A DNA stretch of 64,000 nt from Diplonema papillatum (taxonomy: Eukaryota; Euglenozoa; Diplonemea; Diplonemida; Diplonemidae): positions 1-64,000 of the forward strand of contig JAPJBO010000946.1 in NCBI GenBank assembly GCA_030068145.1, read 5' to 3'. The stretch's first letter is position 1, and each line of letters begins with the position of its first letter. A program made the position numbers and the translations under genes. Under the pieces are notes generated by a model, which worked only from the letters and a program-made list of their open reading frames with translations, was not told the origin of the DNA and ran no database searches. Shown here piece by piece: positions 23,061-36,319 of the stretch.

Positions 23061-26000
23061 ACGAGGGCGGCGGCCGCCAGGGCGAAGAGAGAGAGGTGCT
23101 TGGGCGACCACAGCGACTCGGCCGGCCCCCGCAAAGCCGCAACCAGCAGCGGCGGGAGGACGAACACCAGGGGCACGAGGAACAGCGCTCCGCACACGCT
23201 CGTGAACGCGTCGAGGGACTCGTTGACGGCGAAGGCGACCCCTTCGATCATCAGCAGCAGGACGAACCGGAACACGTTCTTCCGGATCTTGACCTTGACG
23301 TCCCGCTTGCCGGCGCCCCGCTTCCAGCCTGCGCGTAAGTGGATGGTTGCTTGAAGCAGGGATTTGTATCACCGCGCTAATAAGTCTTCGGATGGAAAAA
23401 TAGATGACGCCCCTAAATTATAACAGCAGTAGTAGTAGTAGTAGTAGTAGTAGTAGTTTGAACTTGTTATGCAGCAACCATCTGTGTCGATAGACTGCAC
23501 AAGCCGCTACAGACTACCTCTTTGCACGCGTCGTGGCATGCTTCGGTCGCTTCTTGCTCCGCGTATTGTTTGTCTTCGGTGTGTGCGCGCTTCACGTCCG
23601 ATGTGCAGTTTGATGACGAGGAATACCAGATGATTCGGCGCACTTCCTTTTCTCCCTCGCAGGTTGTTTCCGCGGCCGAGATCTCGACTCCTTAGCCTGC
23701 TCGTCTTCGCGGCTCCGCTGCTTCGGTTGGGTTTGTGGGCTGTCCACTTTTTGGGGTGCGTTTCTCGTTCAGAGGCGGCTGCTGCGGCTTCGGCTTCTTG
23801 CGGGCGCTCCCACCTGCTTACACGTCGTCGCGTCCGCGCTTCCGCTGGGAGCGGGCGTCCGTCCCTTTTGCACGTTCACCGTTCGGTGTTGGCGTTCGAT
23901 CTGTTGGTTGTGGGCCCTGTGGCCGCGGCTTCGGTTCTGGCACTTTCGAGGCGCACGCGTTCGCCCGTTGGCCGACAGGTCCCCGCTTCTCCGCTGGCCG
24001 TGCCCCGTGGTGCCTAGACGTACCTAGTAGCAGTATGTGTCATCCTGGAACAAGTCGGGGAAGAACGGAGCAATCTATACAAACGAACGAGTGACATAAA
24101 GTGGCCGCTTGATCCGAGCGCACACAGCAGCAGTGACGCGTCGGCAGTATTTGCACTTCAGGATTGGGATGCCGTCATGAGCGTCGACGGCTAGCGAGAG
24201 TCGGCAGAGGGCGCAGTGGTCGGAGCAAGCTTGAACGTGGCAGGTCCCGCTCAAATGAGTTGGTCGATGTACTTGTGCGCGTTCACCTTGCGCATGCGTC
24301 GCGCAGCCTGCGAGATCACGCGCTTCCGGATCCGGTCCCACGTGCCTTCATGCCTTTCCGCGTCTTCCGCGGCGGCCGCACGGTTCTCTGCCTGGTGGCC
24401 TTCACCACCCGCTGGACCTTCGCGTCCCACGCTACCCTGTCTGCCATCAGCTGGCAGCGAACCCGGATCTCCTCCGTGTTCGACATGCCGAAGTCGCGTT
24501 GGGGCACGTCGAGATAGGAAAGCGGAGGTCGACCGCGTTTCTTCTTTCAGCGCATCGTTAAGAAGCACGCTCGACGCGGGCTGGTCCGCCCTCAGGCAGT
24601 GCCCAGCGAAGCCGAGCCGCTTTCTCTGCAACTCAACGTCGATCCTCGGGAACTGATCCGCAAAGAGGTCAATCTTGCTACAGCGCGTTTCGCGACTATA
24701 GACCGTAATGCCTCGAACAAACCGAACAAGTGAAAAAAGCTCCCGTGATCTCCGGAAGCAGGGAAGTGCCAACGATCCAGGTTTCGGCACCTGGCAGTAA
24801 GACGGGAACCACGAGCGTTTTGAAGAACGAAACTTTTAGGTCGAGTCTAATCGTGGGCCGCCAAACAGACTTCAGTCTGTGTACTGCTACCCAGGCCAAA
24901 GACTTGTTCCGTAGGAAATCCGCTCTGCTGTCCACGAGCATGGAGCCGAGGTATTTGTAGTCCGGAACCTCACGGAGGGAGGCCCCATCTGGACGCGTTA
25001 CGGTACGTACAACTGGCGAACCCAGGACGACTACCTCTGTCTTGGCCGTAGTTGACCTTCAGGCCATACTTCGCGGCTGCCGCAGTGAGCTTGTGCAGGA
25101 GCACTCTGGCTGCTGCTGCGGATCGGGCTATTAGAACAATGTCATCGACAGATTCAAGGTGCTTTAGACGGATATGCCATCGTCCGCACGTACCCGCGTT
25201 CGGAATGTCCACCCCCTCAACTTCTCTCATGATCGCATCGATCACGAGGTTGAACAGCGTTGGGGCCAATGTGCCCCTTGGAGGACGCCCGAGCAAAGCT
25301 CGATGGCCTCGTTAGACCATGTGGCGTGCGAACCTGTTGTCGCCCCACGGTATGTACTAATGATAGCACTCCGGAGCGAATCCGGTACACCGTAGGCTCC
25401 GAGAAGCTTTTCCAATGCGGACCAGAAAACGCTGTCGAAAGTGGTCGAAAGGTCTACGAACTTCCAACTTGTACCCCGCCTTTAAAAAAAGCGGGATCCC
25501 CGCTTCTTCTTCTTTTTACCCAATTTGGAAAAAGCGGGGGGAAACAGCGGGGAAACAGCGGGCAAAGCGGGTATTTCAATAATCACCTACCCATCATCGT
25601 CACACTCTCCCGGAGTTCCGGAGGCGCGTCGCCAACCCCCCCAGTTCGGGAAAAGGGGTCATGTCCAATATAGGAAAGGGGTCCAGGCCCGTCCGAACCA
25701 ATGTCCGGCACCGCGCTTGGTCTGTGCAGGCATCTCTTTTTCGGAAGCATGCCTGATCTACGACCCGAGGATCTCCGAGCCTCGTCGACGCATGTCCCGA
25801 CAGGTGTGGACGACCTGTTCGCCCATATTCGTCCGGAATTGTGTTGTCTGATCCCCCGCTTTTTCCCCGCTTTTTTTAAGGCGGGGTACAAGTATGACGA
25901 ACACTAAAAAAGCTTCGCCTTCCTTATCCTGATCTGCTGTACTACGCTTCTCGGGCAGAGGACGTTTTCAGACGTGCCCCTTCCTGGCCTTCCCCCATTC

Positions 26001-29000
26001 TGTGTTAGAAGAAGGACGTTGTCCTTGCCCGATTTGGTCACGTGGATCCTCCCTCGCAGTACTGCGTTGTACAGGTTCCCGCAGCACGATGCGAGGGTGA
26101 TTTGGCGGTAGCTCCCTAAATCACGCCGGCTGCCTTCTTGTACAGCGGTTGGGTCTCAGACCGCATCCACTCTGCAGGCGGTGCCTGCATGTACGCCTCA
26201 CGACAAAATTCGGTGACCTTTTCTTGTACGTCAGGGACGCGCAAGAGTGCGTTCGGAACTCCATCCGGACCAGCCGCCTTGCTGACCTTAAGCCTACGAG
26301 AGGCACCCGCAACTTCAGAGATCGTAGGCGGTTCTGTATTCCAGTCAGGGTTTCTGGCTATTAGTCGTGGTATTGCGGATGTGTCCTCACAATCACCGTG
26401 TTGTCTGCGGAGAGCTCGGAAGTGCTCATCGTACTCCCCCTTTGACAGAGGGGGGACTCTTCTATAAGCAGGAAAGAACCTTCCAGACTGCGTGGGGGCT
26501 GTCACCCCGATGGTCTTCAAAGAAACGCAGCAAGGTGGCTACAGGGCGTGCGGCTGCAGCGTTGTAGTCCTCGTTGCCTCTTTCCGGCGGTCCCAGCAAG
26601 GCTTCCTCGTGTGTGGGTAGCCGCGGCAGCTCACCAACAAGGGACCGTGACAAACTGCAGAACTCCTCATACGTGGCTTCACGAGTGAGAGTATCTGCTA
26701 TCTTCGCTTCTAGTGGCGCTCCTGGCGACGCTAGCGAAGTCGGGCTTTGGGGGTGCGGGCCAGTTGTAGTGCAGCGTTGAAGTCGCCCGCAACTACGCAC
26801 TCGTTGTCGCGGACACGATCTAACAGAGCACTGAGGGCCAACTGATTAGCATGTTGTTCAGTCGCCCTGGCCGCCGAGTGTGGAGCGTAGACGTTTACGA
26901 GCCAGCCATCTTCGCCTGCCGCTGACTCTGTCCGCATCCACATCACTCGGTGGTTTTCGTAGCCTATTTATTTCCAAGCTACTGTGGGTGATACTAGCAT
27001 TGCCACCCCGCCTTTCGACGGGTGTGGTGGGACTGAGACAATGTGCAACTCCCAGCCCCATCCCACCTTCCTCGTCACAAACTCGCCTGCCATGCCACCC
27101 GGATCTGGTGCTCCTGCAACATGAGCACGTGCACACCGCGCATGATGCACAGGTGCACCAGATGGGCGATCTGCTGCGTTCGGCACAGGGAACGCGCGTT
27201 CCAGCTGGCCACCTTCGTCACTCGGTTTGCAGTAAAAACTGCCAAACCCTGCCTCTGGGACTCCTTCGCTTCTCTGGCACGGCCAAGGCCACATACTGCC
27301 CGAATGCTGCAAAACACCCCCTGACCGGTCAAATTGCCACTCCTGTGGTCTTCAATTCGCCGGGCGGTGCTGTCAGCACTTCGTTTACCGCGTCGCGTCA
27401 CGTACATGTCGCTGGCGGGTGGGGGATCGGCGACCGCAGCAGCAATTAAGGCGCGGTCAACAGTGTCGCCATCATGAAGGCGTCCCGGTAACACCTAGCA
27501 AAAAAGAAATAATAAAATCCTCACTCCTATGCTCTCGTCCACCGCTCCTGCTCTGCTTGCCGCGCGCCGTATGGTTGGAGTAAAAGGTGAGCCCAGAAAG
27601 CTGCTAATCTTGCTGCTGACCACATGAAGTGGTCAAGTAGTGCAATCAAGTGGTCGAGTTTGGTTCGCCTTTTTCATTATTTTTGCTCGTTCGTACACGG
27701 AAGTCTTGAGGGCAGAACGTGGCCAGTCAAAACAAGCCAAAGGACCAAGTTCTGGGTGTACGAACCAAAACGGGTGCAGAAAACAGGCTGAAAAAGTGCA
27801 AATACCCGTAAATAGGATCTTGCCCAAAAAGAGCGTAAATAGGGCCACACGTGTAGGGTGCCATTGTGACGATCCCCCTGTTGGTAAGTGTGCATACCGA
27901 CGAAGTCTTCGAGGACCATGGTCGTCGGTTGGAACGTTTGCGGGAACAGAAACGCGATGGCGAAGATGTACGGTACCACGAGAAACATCGACGGCAGGTT
28001 GGCAGGCAGGTTGAGGATCGCCGTCGGGAAGATGGCGGCCCCGAAGGCCAGGTACTGCGCGGCCGCGAACCCGAGATACACCAGCATCCGGGCGGTGATC
28101 GCAGCCGCGAGGACCCAAGGGAAGTGGTCGGGCCGCCGCATTGCGGCTCGGACGGGGAGAATGGTGCACACCGCGCCTTCGAAGGTGAAGACCTCTGTGC
28201 CAACAGACACCAGGAGCTCTGACCAGTGCGCCGGCTCGACCCCTGGGCCCGTGCCGTTGCCGCTGATGTGGACGAGCGCTTGGACGGTGAGGACGATGAT
28301 GCCGGCGAGAATCGTGGCGTCGGCGAAGAACAAAGGGGCGGCGAGGGTCTGCACCTTCCGGACCAGCGTGATGGGCGTGATGACAACGGGCGCGGCGATT
28401 CCGACGAGGAGCATGTCGTACGACGCGACGAACGCCGAGCAGCCGGTGGCGTACTCGAGGGCGCGCTGCAGGGACCGGAAGAGGAACGCGAAGTTCATCA
28501 CCAGCACCGACAGCTGCGCCAGGCAGATCAGCACGTCGACCGCCACCGCGGGCCCCTTGCCGAAGGCTGCCAACGCGATGTGGCTGTACCTTTTCGTTTG
28601 TGTTTGCGTTGGCACAAAACCCCCTCCCGATTATTGGTAAGGGTAGAAAGTTTTTTATGCCCGCAGCCAGTGCTCCCGCTAACCTCACTTTTGGTGAAGA
28701 ATTCTAAAACCTGTTTGGGCTTGTTTTTTTTTTTTGGTGCCCCCCAATTTTTTTACCCCCGTGTTGTGCAGGTTATTAGCTTCGTTTTTGCCTTGGTTTC
28801 CCAACCAACTTTCTTTTGCCGCTCTGAGACCGAGAAGCTTTTCTCCAGGGGGGGTCCGGGGGGTTTTGCCCCCGGCGAACGGTACGGTACAGGTGGAGAA
28901 AGTTTGCACTTCTCAGTCTGTTTGTCACAATAAACACTGCACATTCCTGGAGGCAACAGCCCATTTCAAATTCAATCACCTGTCGATACTGCGTGCTGGT

Positions 29001-32000
29001 AAATCATTGGCACGAGTAGACGCAGACCAGAGATCACGTGGAACAAGGCAGTTGTGTCGACTGGGAGAGAATCTGTCAAGAAATCCGGGGCTGCTTCTGA
29101 TCCTCGACTCTCTCTTTCTCGGCTCCAGCCCCCGTGGCAGCCCCAGACTTCTGCCCGCCAGCCCACGAGACTGTGATGCAGTGCTTTGGCTACACGATAC
29201 CACCAACGGGAAAAAGGTGAGGAACTCCTCATGAGGAATACCTCACATTCTTTTTTCGAGCCTCTTTTTTTTTGAGGAATTCTTCGCACTTTTTCGTTAG
29301 CTGGAGCACTGCCCGCAGCAGGGGTTATTCTAATCCCCGAAACCACACCAAAATTCCACAAAATGTTTTGTAGGGCCCTCGCACGTGGTTTTAGGTAGCC
29401 AGCCGCTCTGTTTTGAGGTCGGAGAAGATCCGGAACGTGCCAGGGCGCTAGCAGGGCACTAGCAGGGCACTAGCAGGGCACTAGCAGGGCACTAGCAGGG
29501 CACTAGCAGGGCGCGAGCAGGGCATGTTCCGGGCACGTTGCGGGTCTTTCCCGACCTCAGAACAGGGCCGCTGCCCGCCGGAGACCATGCGCAAATTTTC
29601 CTCCCCCCCCTGCACTTCATCAGCCAAAAGAACTCTTAGTCAAACTCGGGTATTTCTGGGCCCAGGATCCCCCCAAAACAACTTCTGAGTGATATTTCTC
29701 ACCAGATGGACCCCGTGCCCTGCATAGGAGCTCACAAGCCCACCCCGATGTTTGGTACCCCTCCCCTTGCGGCATGATCCAAAACAGGGTCAAAAACAGG
29801 CATTTTTTATGATTTTCTACTGTGGTGTGGGAATGAGTGGCAAGGGTCAGCACCTGGAGAAAAACGTGGTTATTCTACTCCGGGTGACCACCGTGGGTGC
29901 ACCAAATCAGCCTTGAAAACACCTGTTTTTACGTGTGGATTCCTCATTGCCAGCTCCCTTTTAAATTTTACTAATGGCACTCTTGACTTGTAAAATCACT
30001 AGTAAATTTACTAGTGATAGCCTTTACTACTGCACCGCGTAACAAGGTGTACGGGGGTACCCTACAACTTACTCATTTTTTGTTCGCGTCGACCTGAGCC
30101 GGTCCTCCCCCGGCTGATAGACTGCTGGTATACTGCACTAGTTGAGTTAGAATGCACAGAATAACTGAAGCGATGACCCTGCATTGGTCACCACGTGACT
30201 ACCTCTTCGATCGTGCCGTGTCGTGCTTCTGGCACTTGCGCTCATTCGAAAAAGCGAAACCCGAGCTGGAGTTCGGACACTAGGCCTTCAGAGTAAAGAC
30301 ACATCAAAAAGGACCGAGGTTTGCTGTTGTGAAGAAATGTGTTACGAAACCTTTCCGAAGAGCACCAGGTTCCCATTTTGAAGTCATAGATTTCACAAAA
30401 GACGTTCTGCATGCTGGACAACCTACCCCCTTCGTGTAAAGTGCAAATGTCATGAAGGCAAGCGAGCACTGGGGAGCACGGGGTTGGTACTAATCTTCTG
30501 CTAAAGACGAGCGTCGTATGCGACAACAGAGAGTTGAAGTATGGCTGAGAGAAGAAGAGGTACCTGCTTACCCCGACGTGTGTGGCCGCTTTGCTGAGGA
30601 GGACAAGGCACGGCACGCTTAGCAGGCCGACGGCGGCGAACGCAGCGGCCGAGGTTGCGACGCCGCCGTCGGCGAAGGCGCGCGGGAGGAGCAGAATCGA
30701 CGTCCCGACATACGACTTCAAAATCAGCAAGAACGCCCGCAAGTCACTCACCCCCCGCAGCCGCTGGTCCTTCGCGTCCTCTGCCCAACGACCCCTGTGG
30801 GTGTGTGTGTGCTAGAAACCATGTATGGGTAACCTCTGTTCCGGAGTATGGCCGAAGCTGTTGGCTTTCTCACGTCACAGCTGACGCCCCTCGTTGCTAC
30901 CCAGACCAAGTCCGAGCCAGGGGTTTTTCTCTCTAGTGAAAAAAATCTTTTTTCACTAAAAGAAAAAAAAAGAGAGGAATTCAGTTCAGTACACTCGTAA
31001 AGCCGTAAATCAGTTCTACCACTTTTAAAGCCATAAATTCAGTTCTGCCAAGTTGGCAGCGACAAAATGGAGGCACCGTTGTGTTTTCCGACCTGACTAT
31101 CAGGCGGGCACTAGTCTGAGTCGTCTAACCCAGAGTCAGAGGGCCGTCAGAGGGCCAGACGAGTGTCAGACTGATTCGCCACAGCGTCAGTCTGACGGTC
31201 AGAGACACTCGAACGATCCTACTGAACCACTGGCATATGCGCCGTGGTGGGGTCCACTGGGCCCAGCCTGGGGACGGAGCTCAAATTCGGACCCCAAATT
31301 GACTAAGCCCGCTGCAGTACGTTGCAGAGTTTTGCCACATCCCAGCCCATTCACACTCGTTCTTTCCAGGACGCGAGAGATGAACTGATATGGAGGCCGG
31401 TGGACCAAGTTGGACGAGGCATAACCAAAAGCAATCTGCGATGTACAGCAGTCACACTAGCAGTACACAGCACCGGTTACTGCACCTTTGGATCAACGTA
31501 CAGCCTCAATTTTGGAACCTGCGACTGGCCCAACTAGCTAGAAGAAATTTTCCGCGCCTGCGGCGCTGGTATTTCTGGCTTGTGTATTGTTTCATGACGT
31601 GTTGCCAAGAAAGCGAAGACCGCGCCTGTCCGCCCTGCTGTTGCAGATTACTGCCAAGTGTTCTTGAATGATCCCGGCACACTGCTACAGTACCCTTCTT
31701 CGTATGGCTCTTTTGCTTCCCGAAGGACAGACTCTGTGGTGGGCCGTAGTGACAACCACAAAGAGGTGCACCCTGTCGGGTGCATAAATGTGCAGTTGTG
31801 CCGCAACTGGGATTTTTAGTAACTCCGAGCAACTTATGGACAGTTACGGGGGAGTACTTTTTATATACAAGGCCCTGACCTGTCATCGGAAAAAAGAAAG
31901 AAAAATGCTCTACCTGTAGTCGCCTGCGTCCACGAACTCCCCTTGCACGCTGCCGCGCCGGGGCCCGGCCGCGGCATCGACTAAGGTGAGGTGGTCTTCC

Positions 32001-33166
32001 CACAGGTTGAGGCTCCGGCGGAAGGAGTCGAGCGCGAAGCTGCCTTCGTCGCCCGAGAACGAAGCGGCGGCGCCGCTGCTCGCGCGGCAGCCGGTCGCCT
32101 GCGCGGAGCCGCGCGACGACTCGACGCTCTTCAGCAGCGGCAGCAGCGGGTGGTTCTCCCCAGCAAGGCAAGGGCCACCACGGGCCCCCGGCTCCTCTCT
32201 GCGCCCGTGGTTGGGTGCGCCCACTTCCGGCTCGATCGGCTGATGGCTGGGCGCTGAACAGAAGAATCCACGGAGCGGAACCGACGACGACTCAGCCTGA
32301 GGGTTGCGGCTTTCCGGAGGTGGCAAAGTCGACGGAAGCTGATCCGTGTGTTCGCGGTTGGGTGTACACAGATGCTGCTCGACGGGTTGCTGGCTGGGGG
32401 CTGAGAAGCGGGATCCACGGTGCGGATGCGACGGCTTAGCCTCGTGGGGCGCGGTAGGAGGGCTGCGACCATCCGGAGAAGGCGAAGTCGGCGGAGTCTG
32501 GCCGTGTGGCATGTGCTCTCGGTTGGATGCGCATACTTGCTGCTCGATGGGTTGCTGGCTGGGGGCTGAGAAGCGGGATTCACGGTACGGATGCGACTCA
32601 GCCTCATCGGGCGTGGTGGAAGGGCTGCGGCCATCCGGAGAAGGCGAAGTCGGCGGAGACTGGCCGTGCGGCATGTGCTCTCGGTTGGATGTGCACACTT
32701 GCTGCTCGATGGGTTGCTGGCTGGGGGCTGAGAAGAAGCGGGATTCACGGTGCGGATGCGACTTAGCCTCGTCGGGCGTGGTGGGAGGGCTGCGGCCATC
32801 CGGTGAAGGCGAAGCCGGCGGAGACTGACGCGACGATGTAGCGCCGGGCGGCATGTGCTCTCGGTTGGATGGGCGCACTTGCTGCTCGATGGGTTGCTGG
32901 CTGGGTGTTGCTAATCGGGATTCACGGTGCGGATGCGACGGTGTGGCTTCGTGGGGCGGCGTGCGCTCTCCAGATGTCCACACTTGCGGAACGATGGGCC
33001 GGGGGCTGGTGGGAGGGGTCGGAGGAGGCGAGATCGACGGAAAATGATGCGACGGCGCACCCACTGGCTGCTCAACGGGTTGCTGGCTGGATGCGTGGCT
33101 TGCCTGACAGGGCGAAAGCAGCACCGGGATACTGGGCGTGACAGGAGCCCGCTCGTCTGCTGACAT
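22976..33166 (-). CDS. AAAP/AVT-type amino-acid transporter, 4 exons (31914-33166, 30564-30794, 27898-28589, 22976-23328)
   Basis: A predicted proton- or sodium-coupled amino-acid carrier, likely of the vacuolar/lysosomal AVT or SLC36/38 kind. Exon 1 (MSADERAPVTPS...) encodes about 417 residues of Ser/Pro/Glu-rich, presumably cytosolic sequence with 4-5 tandem units of 54-60 aa (SAPSQQPIEQQVC ... NREHMPHGQ ... DGRSPPTTPDEA). Exon 2 has the family's first transmembrane helix, LKSYVGTSILLLPRAFADGG. Exon 3 carries several hydrophobic helices from YSHIALAAFGKG to VPYIFAIAFLFPQTF. Exon 4 has NVFRFVLLLMIEGVAF, FLVPLVFVLPPLL and a last helix before a stop at 22976. Donors and acceptors are GT-AG, and split codons join as AG|G, AG|G and G|GC, keeping one frame for about 842 aa. 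The long N-terminal repeat domain is unusual for the family. Introns hold a LINE and many repeats. Confidence 0.88.
23424..24160. repeat. TAG-rich composite interspersed repeat, copy 2
   Basis: Begins with a (tag)n tract and tttgaacttgttatgcagca, and ends with gagtgacataaagtggccgc then gcacacagcagcagtgacgc, the same ends as the 4741-6410 copy. The centre (about 23650-24020) is unrelated GC-rich sequence with a 117-codon plus-strand ORF of no recognisable domain. Lies in intron 3 of the transporter. Confidence 0.65.
24160..27500 (-). mobile_element. Decayed APE-type LINE (non-LTR retrotransposon)
   Basis: Read from 27500 leftward. The endonuclease region shows SWNARSL, VLMLQEHQIR, WLVNVYAPH and VVAGDFNAAL (about 26740-27250), typical of APE nucleases. 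Reverse-transcriptase pieces follow: KAAGPDGVPNALL (about 26240-26280), YRQITLASC, KFVDLSTTFDSVFW (about 25410-25455), and GTLAPTLFNLVIDAIM with VDDIVLIARS (about 25090-25280). Then come a typical LINE C-terminal region, VLLPGAETW and RLGFAGHCLRAD (about 24590-24820), and a Cys/His-rich end near 24160-24230. The frame breaks many times, and a 425-bp element is inserted at 25468-25892, so it is dead. It lies in transporter intron 3 in the gene's own orientation. The clade (RTE-, I- or Tad-like) is not resolved. Confidence 0.8.
25468..25892. mobile_element. 425-bp inverted-repeat element (MITE-like) inside the LINE
   Basis: Begins cttgtaccccgcctttaaaa and ends with the near-exact complement (ccgctttttttaaggcgggg then tacaag), giving terminal inverted repeats of about 27 bp. 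The LINE reverse-transcriptase sequence resumes on each side. Internal sequence has further agcgggg repeats and no protein. A target duplication is not obvious. Confidence 0.8.
28600..28834. other. Intron 2 sequence of the transporter
   Basis: T-rich intron sequence upstream of the exon 3 acceptor at 28590; nothing else recognised. Confidence 0.5.
28835..29215 (+). repeat. Dispersed repeat C, copy 1
   Basis: Matches the reverse complement of about 62330-62800. Shared landmarks include gggggtccggggggttttgc, tgcacttctcagtctgtttgt, cagaccagagatcac and gagaatctgtcaagaa. A third, partial copy lies at 58760-58910. Family unknown. No coding capacity is evident. Confidence 0.7.
29399..29573. mobile_element. 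175-bp inverted-repeat element with an 11-bp repeat core
   Basis: Imperfect terminal inverted repeats of about 40 bp (ctctgttttgaggtcggaga at 29406, complement of cccgacctcagaacaggg at 29550) flank about six tandem copies of gcagggcacta (29443-29525). Confidence 0.75.
29574..30240. other. Intron 2 sequence of the transporter
   Basis: No ORF of interest. A short string aggggttattctaatccccg at about 29318, just left of this stretch, is also found at about 63829. Confidence 0.4.
30240..30420 (+). repeat. Dispersed repeat F, second copy
   Basis: Similar to 16560-16745 over about 160 bp (gagttcggacac ... gtaaagacacatcaaaaagg). Lies just downstream of transporter exon 2, in intron 2. Confidence 0.6.
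30800..31910. other. Intron 1 of the transporter
   Basis: 1.1 kb between exon 2 and exon 1. A short inverted repeat (tctctagtgaaaaaaatctt and its complement) lies at about 30928-30975. No transposon protein seen. Confidence 0.5.
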
Positions 33167-33660
33167 CTTGTGGATGCAACCACGTGTGAGGGTGAGGTGA
33201 TAGCTCAGTGACAGTTCAGCTCGTCGTCCTGCGCCATTTCACGGTGCGCAGATCAAATAGAGCCCTTAGTTCTTCGCTTACACCATCGTGTATTGTTTTT
33301 CAGTCAGGACTTGTTTCCCTGTTGTGTTTGTCGTTGTGTCTTGTTGTTGGAATAAGGATTGGAAGCGTTCTTACCTCAGGCAAGGAGTTCCTGAGCTCCA
33401 GATCCAATTTTCCAGCAACTGAGAACTTTCCACCAACTGTGTTCAGCTTTGGATATTCTCGCGTGCGAAGTAAGGCTATTTCTGTTCGCTGCCTCAGCAG
33501 TGCTGCTAGTGGGAAACTTACGTTACCTGCTGCCGTCATCAAAAGTGGGTCGCTTAGAGCCTCCCTCTCCGAATCCGAATACCCCGTTACCCACAGTAGT
33601 CCCAGCACTTGTTGTCTGTATTCACACTTGCCACACAGGAAAGAGTACGATGAGAAGTAC
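33167..33660. other. Upstream region of the transporter
   Basis: Likely contains the transporter's promoter and 5' UTR. The plus-strand open frame entering the CT tract has no recognisable domain. Confidence 0.4.
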
Positions 33661-36112
<2,452 letters not shown>

Positions 36113-36319
36113 TCTCTCTCTCTAAGCAAACTTGTTTGAGCACCTTCGGTGCGTCTTGGGGGGTCGAGCTGAGGTATGATGAGTATTTGAGTCCACTTGC
36201 TCCAGGGCAAGGTTGGAAGGGGACGATTCGGAAACTTAAGGATTCGGAATTAGCAAATAACGCAGGCAAATTCCTCCCTCCTCCCGCAGTCCCGAACTCG
36301 CTCCCCTCGATCGGTTTAA

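Noticed and set aside
23664-24094. 117-119 codon plus-strand ORFs
   Set aside because: GC-rich centre of a composite repeat; no recognisable domain or splice context.
27888-28640. Plus-strand ORFs of 118-250 codons
   Set aside because: Antisense to transporter exon 3, which has clear membrane-helix content and splice sites on the minus strand.
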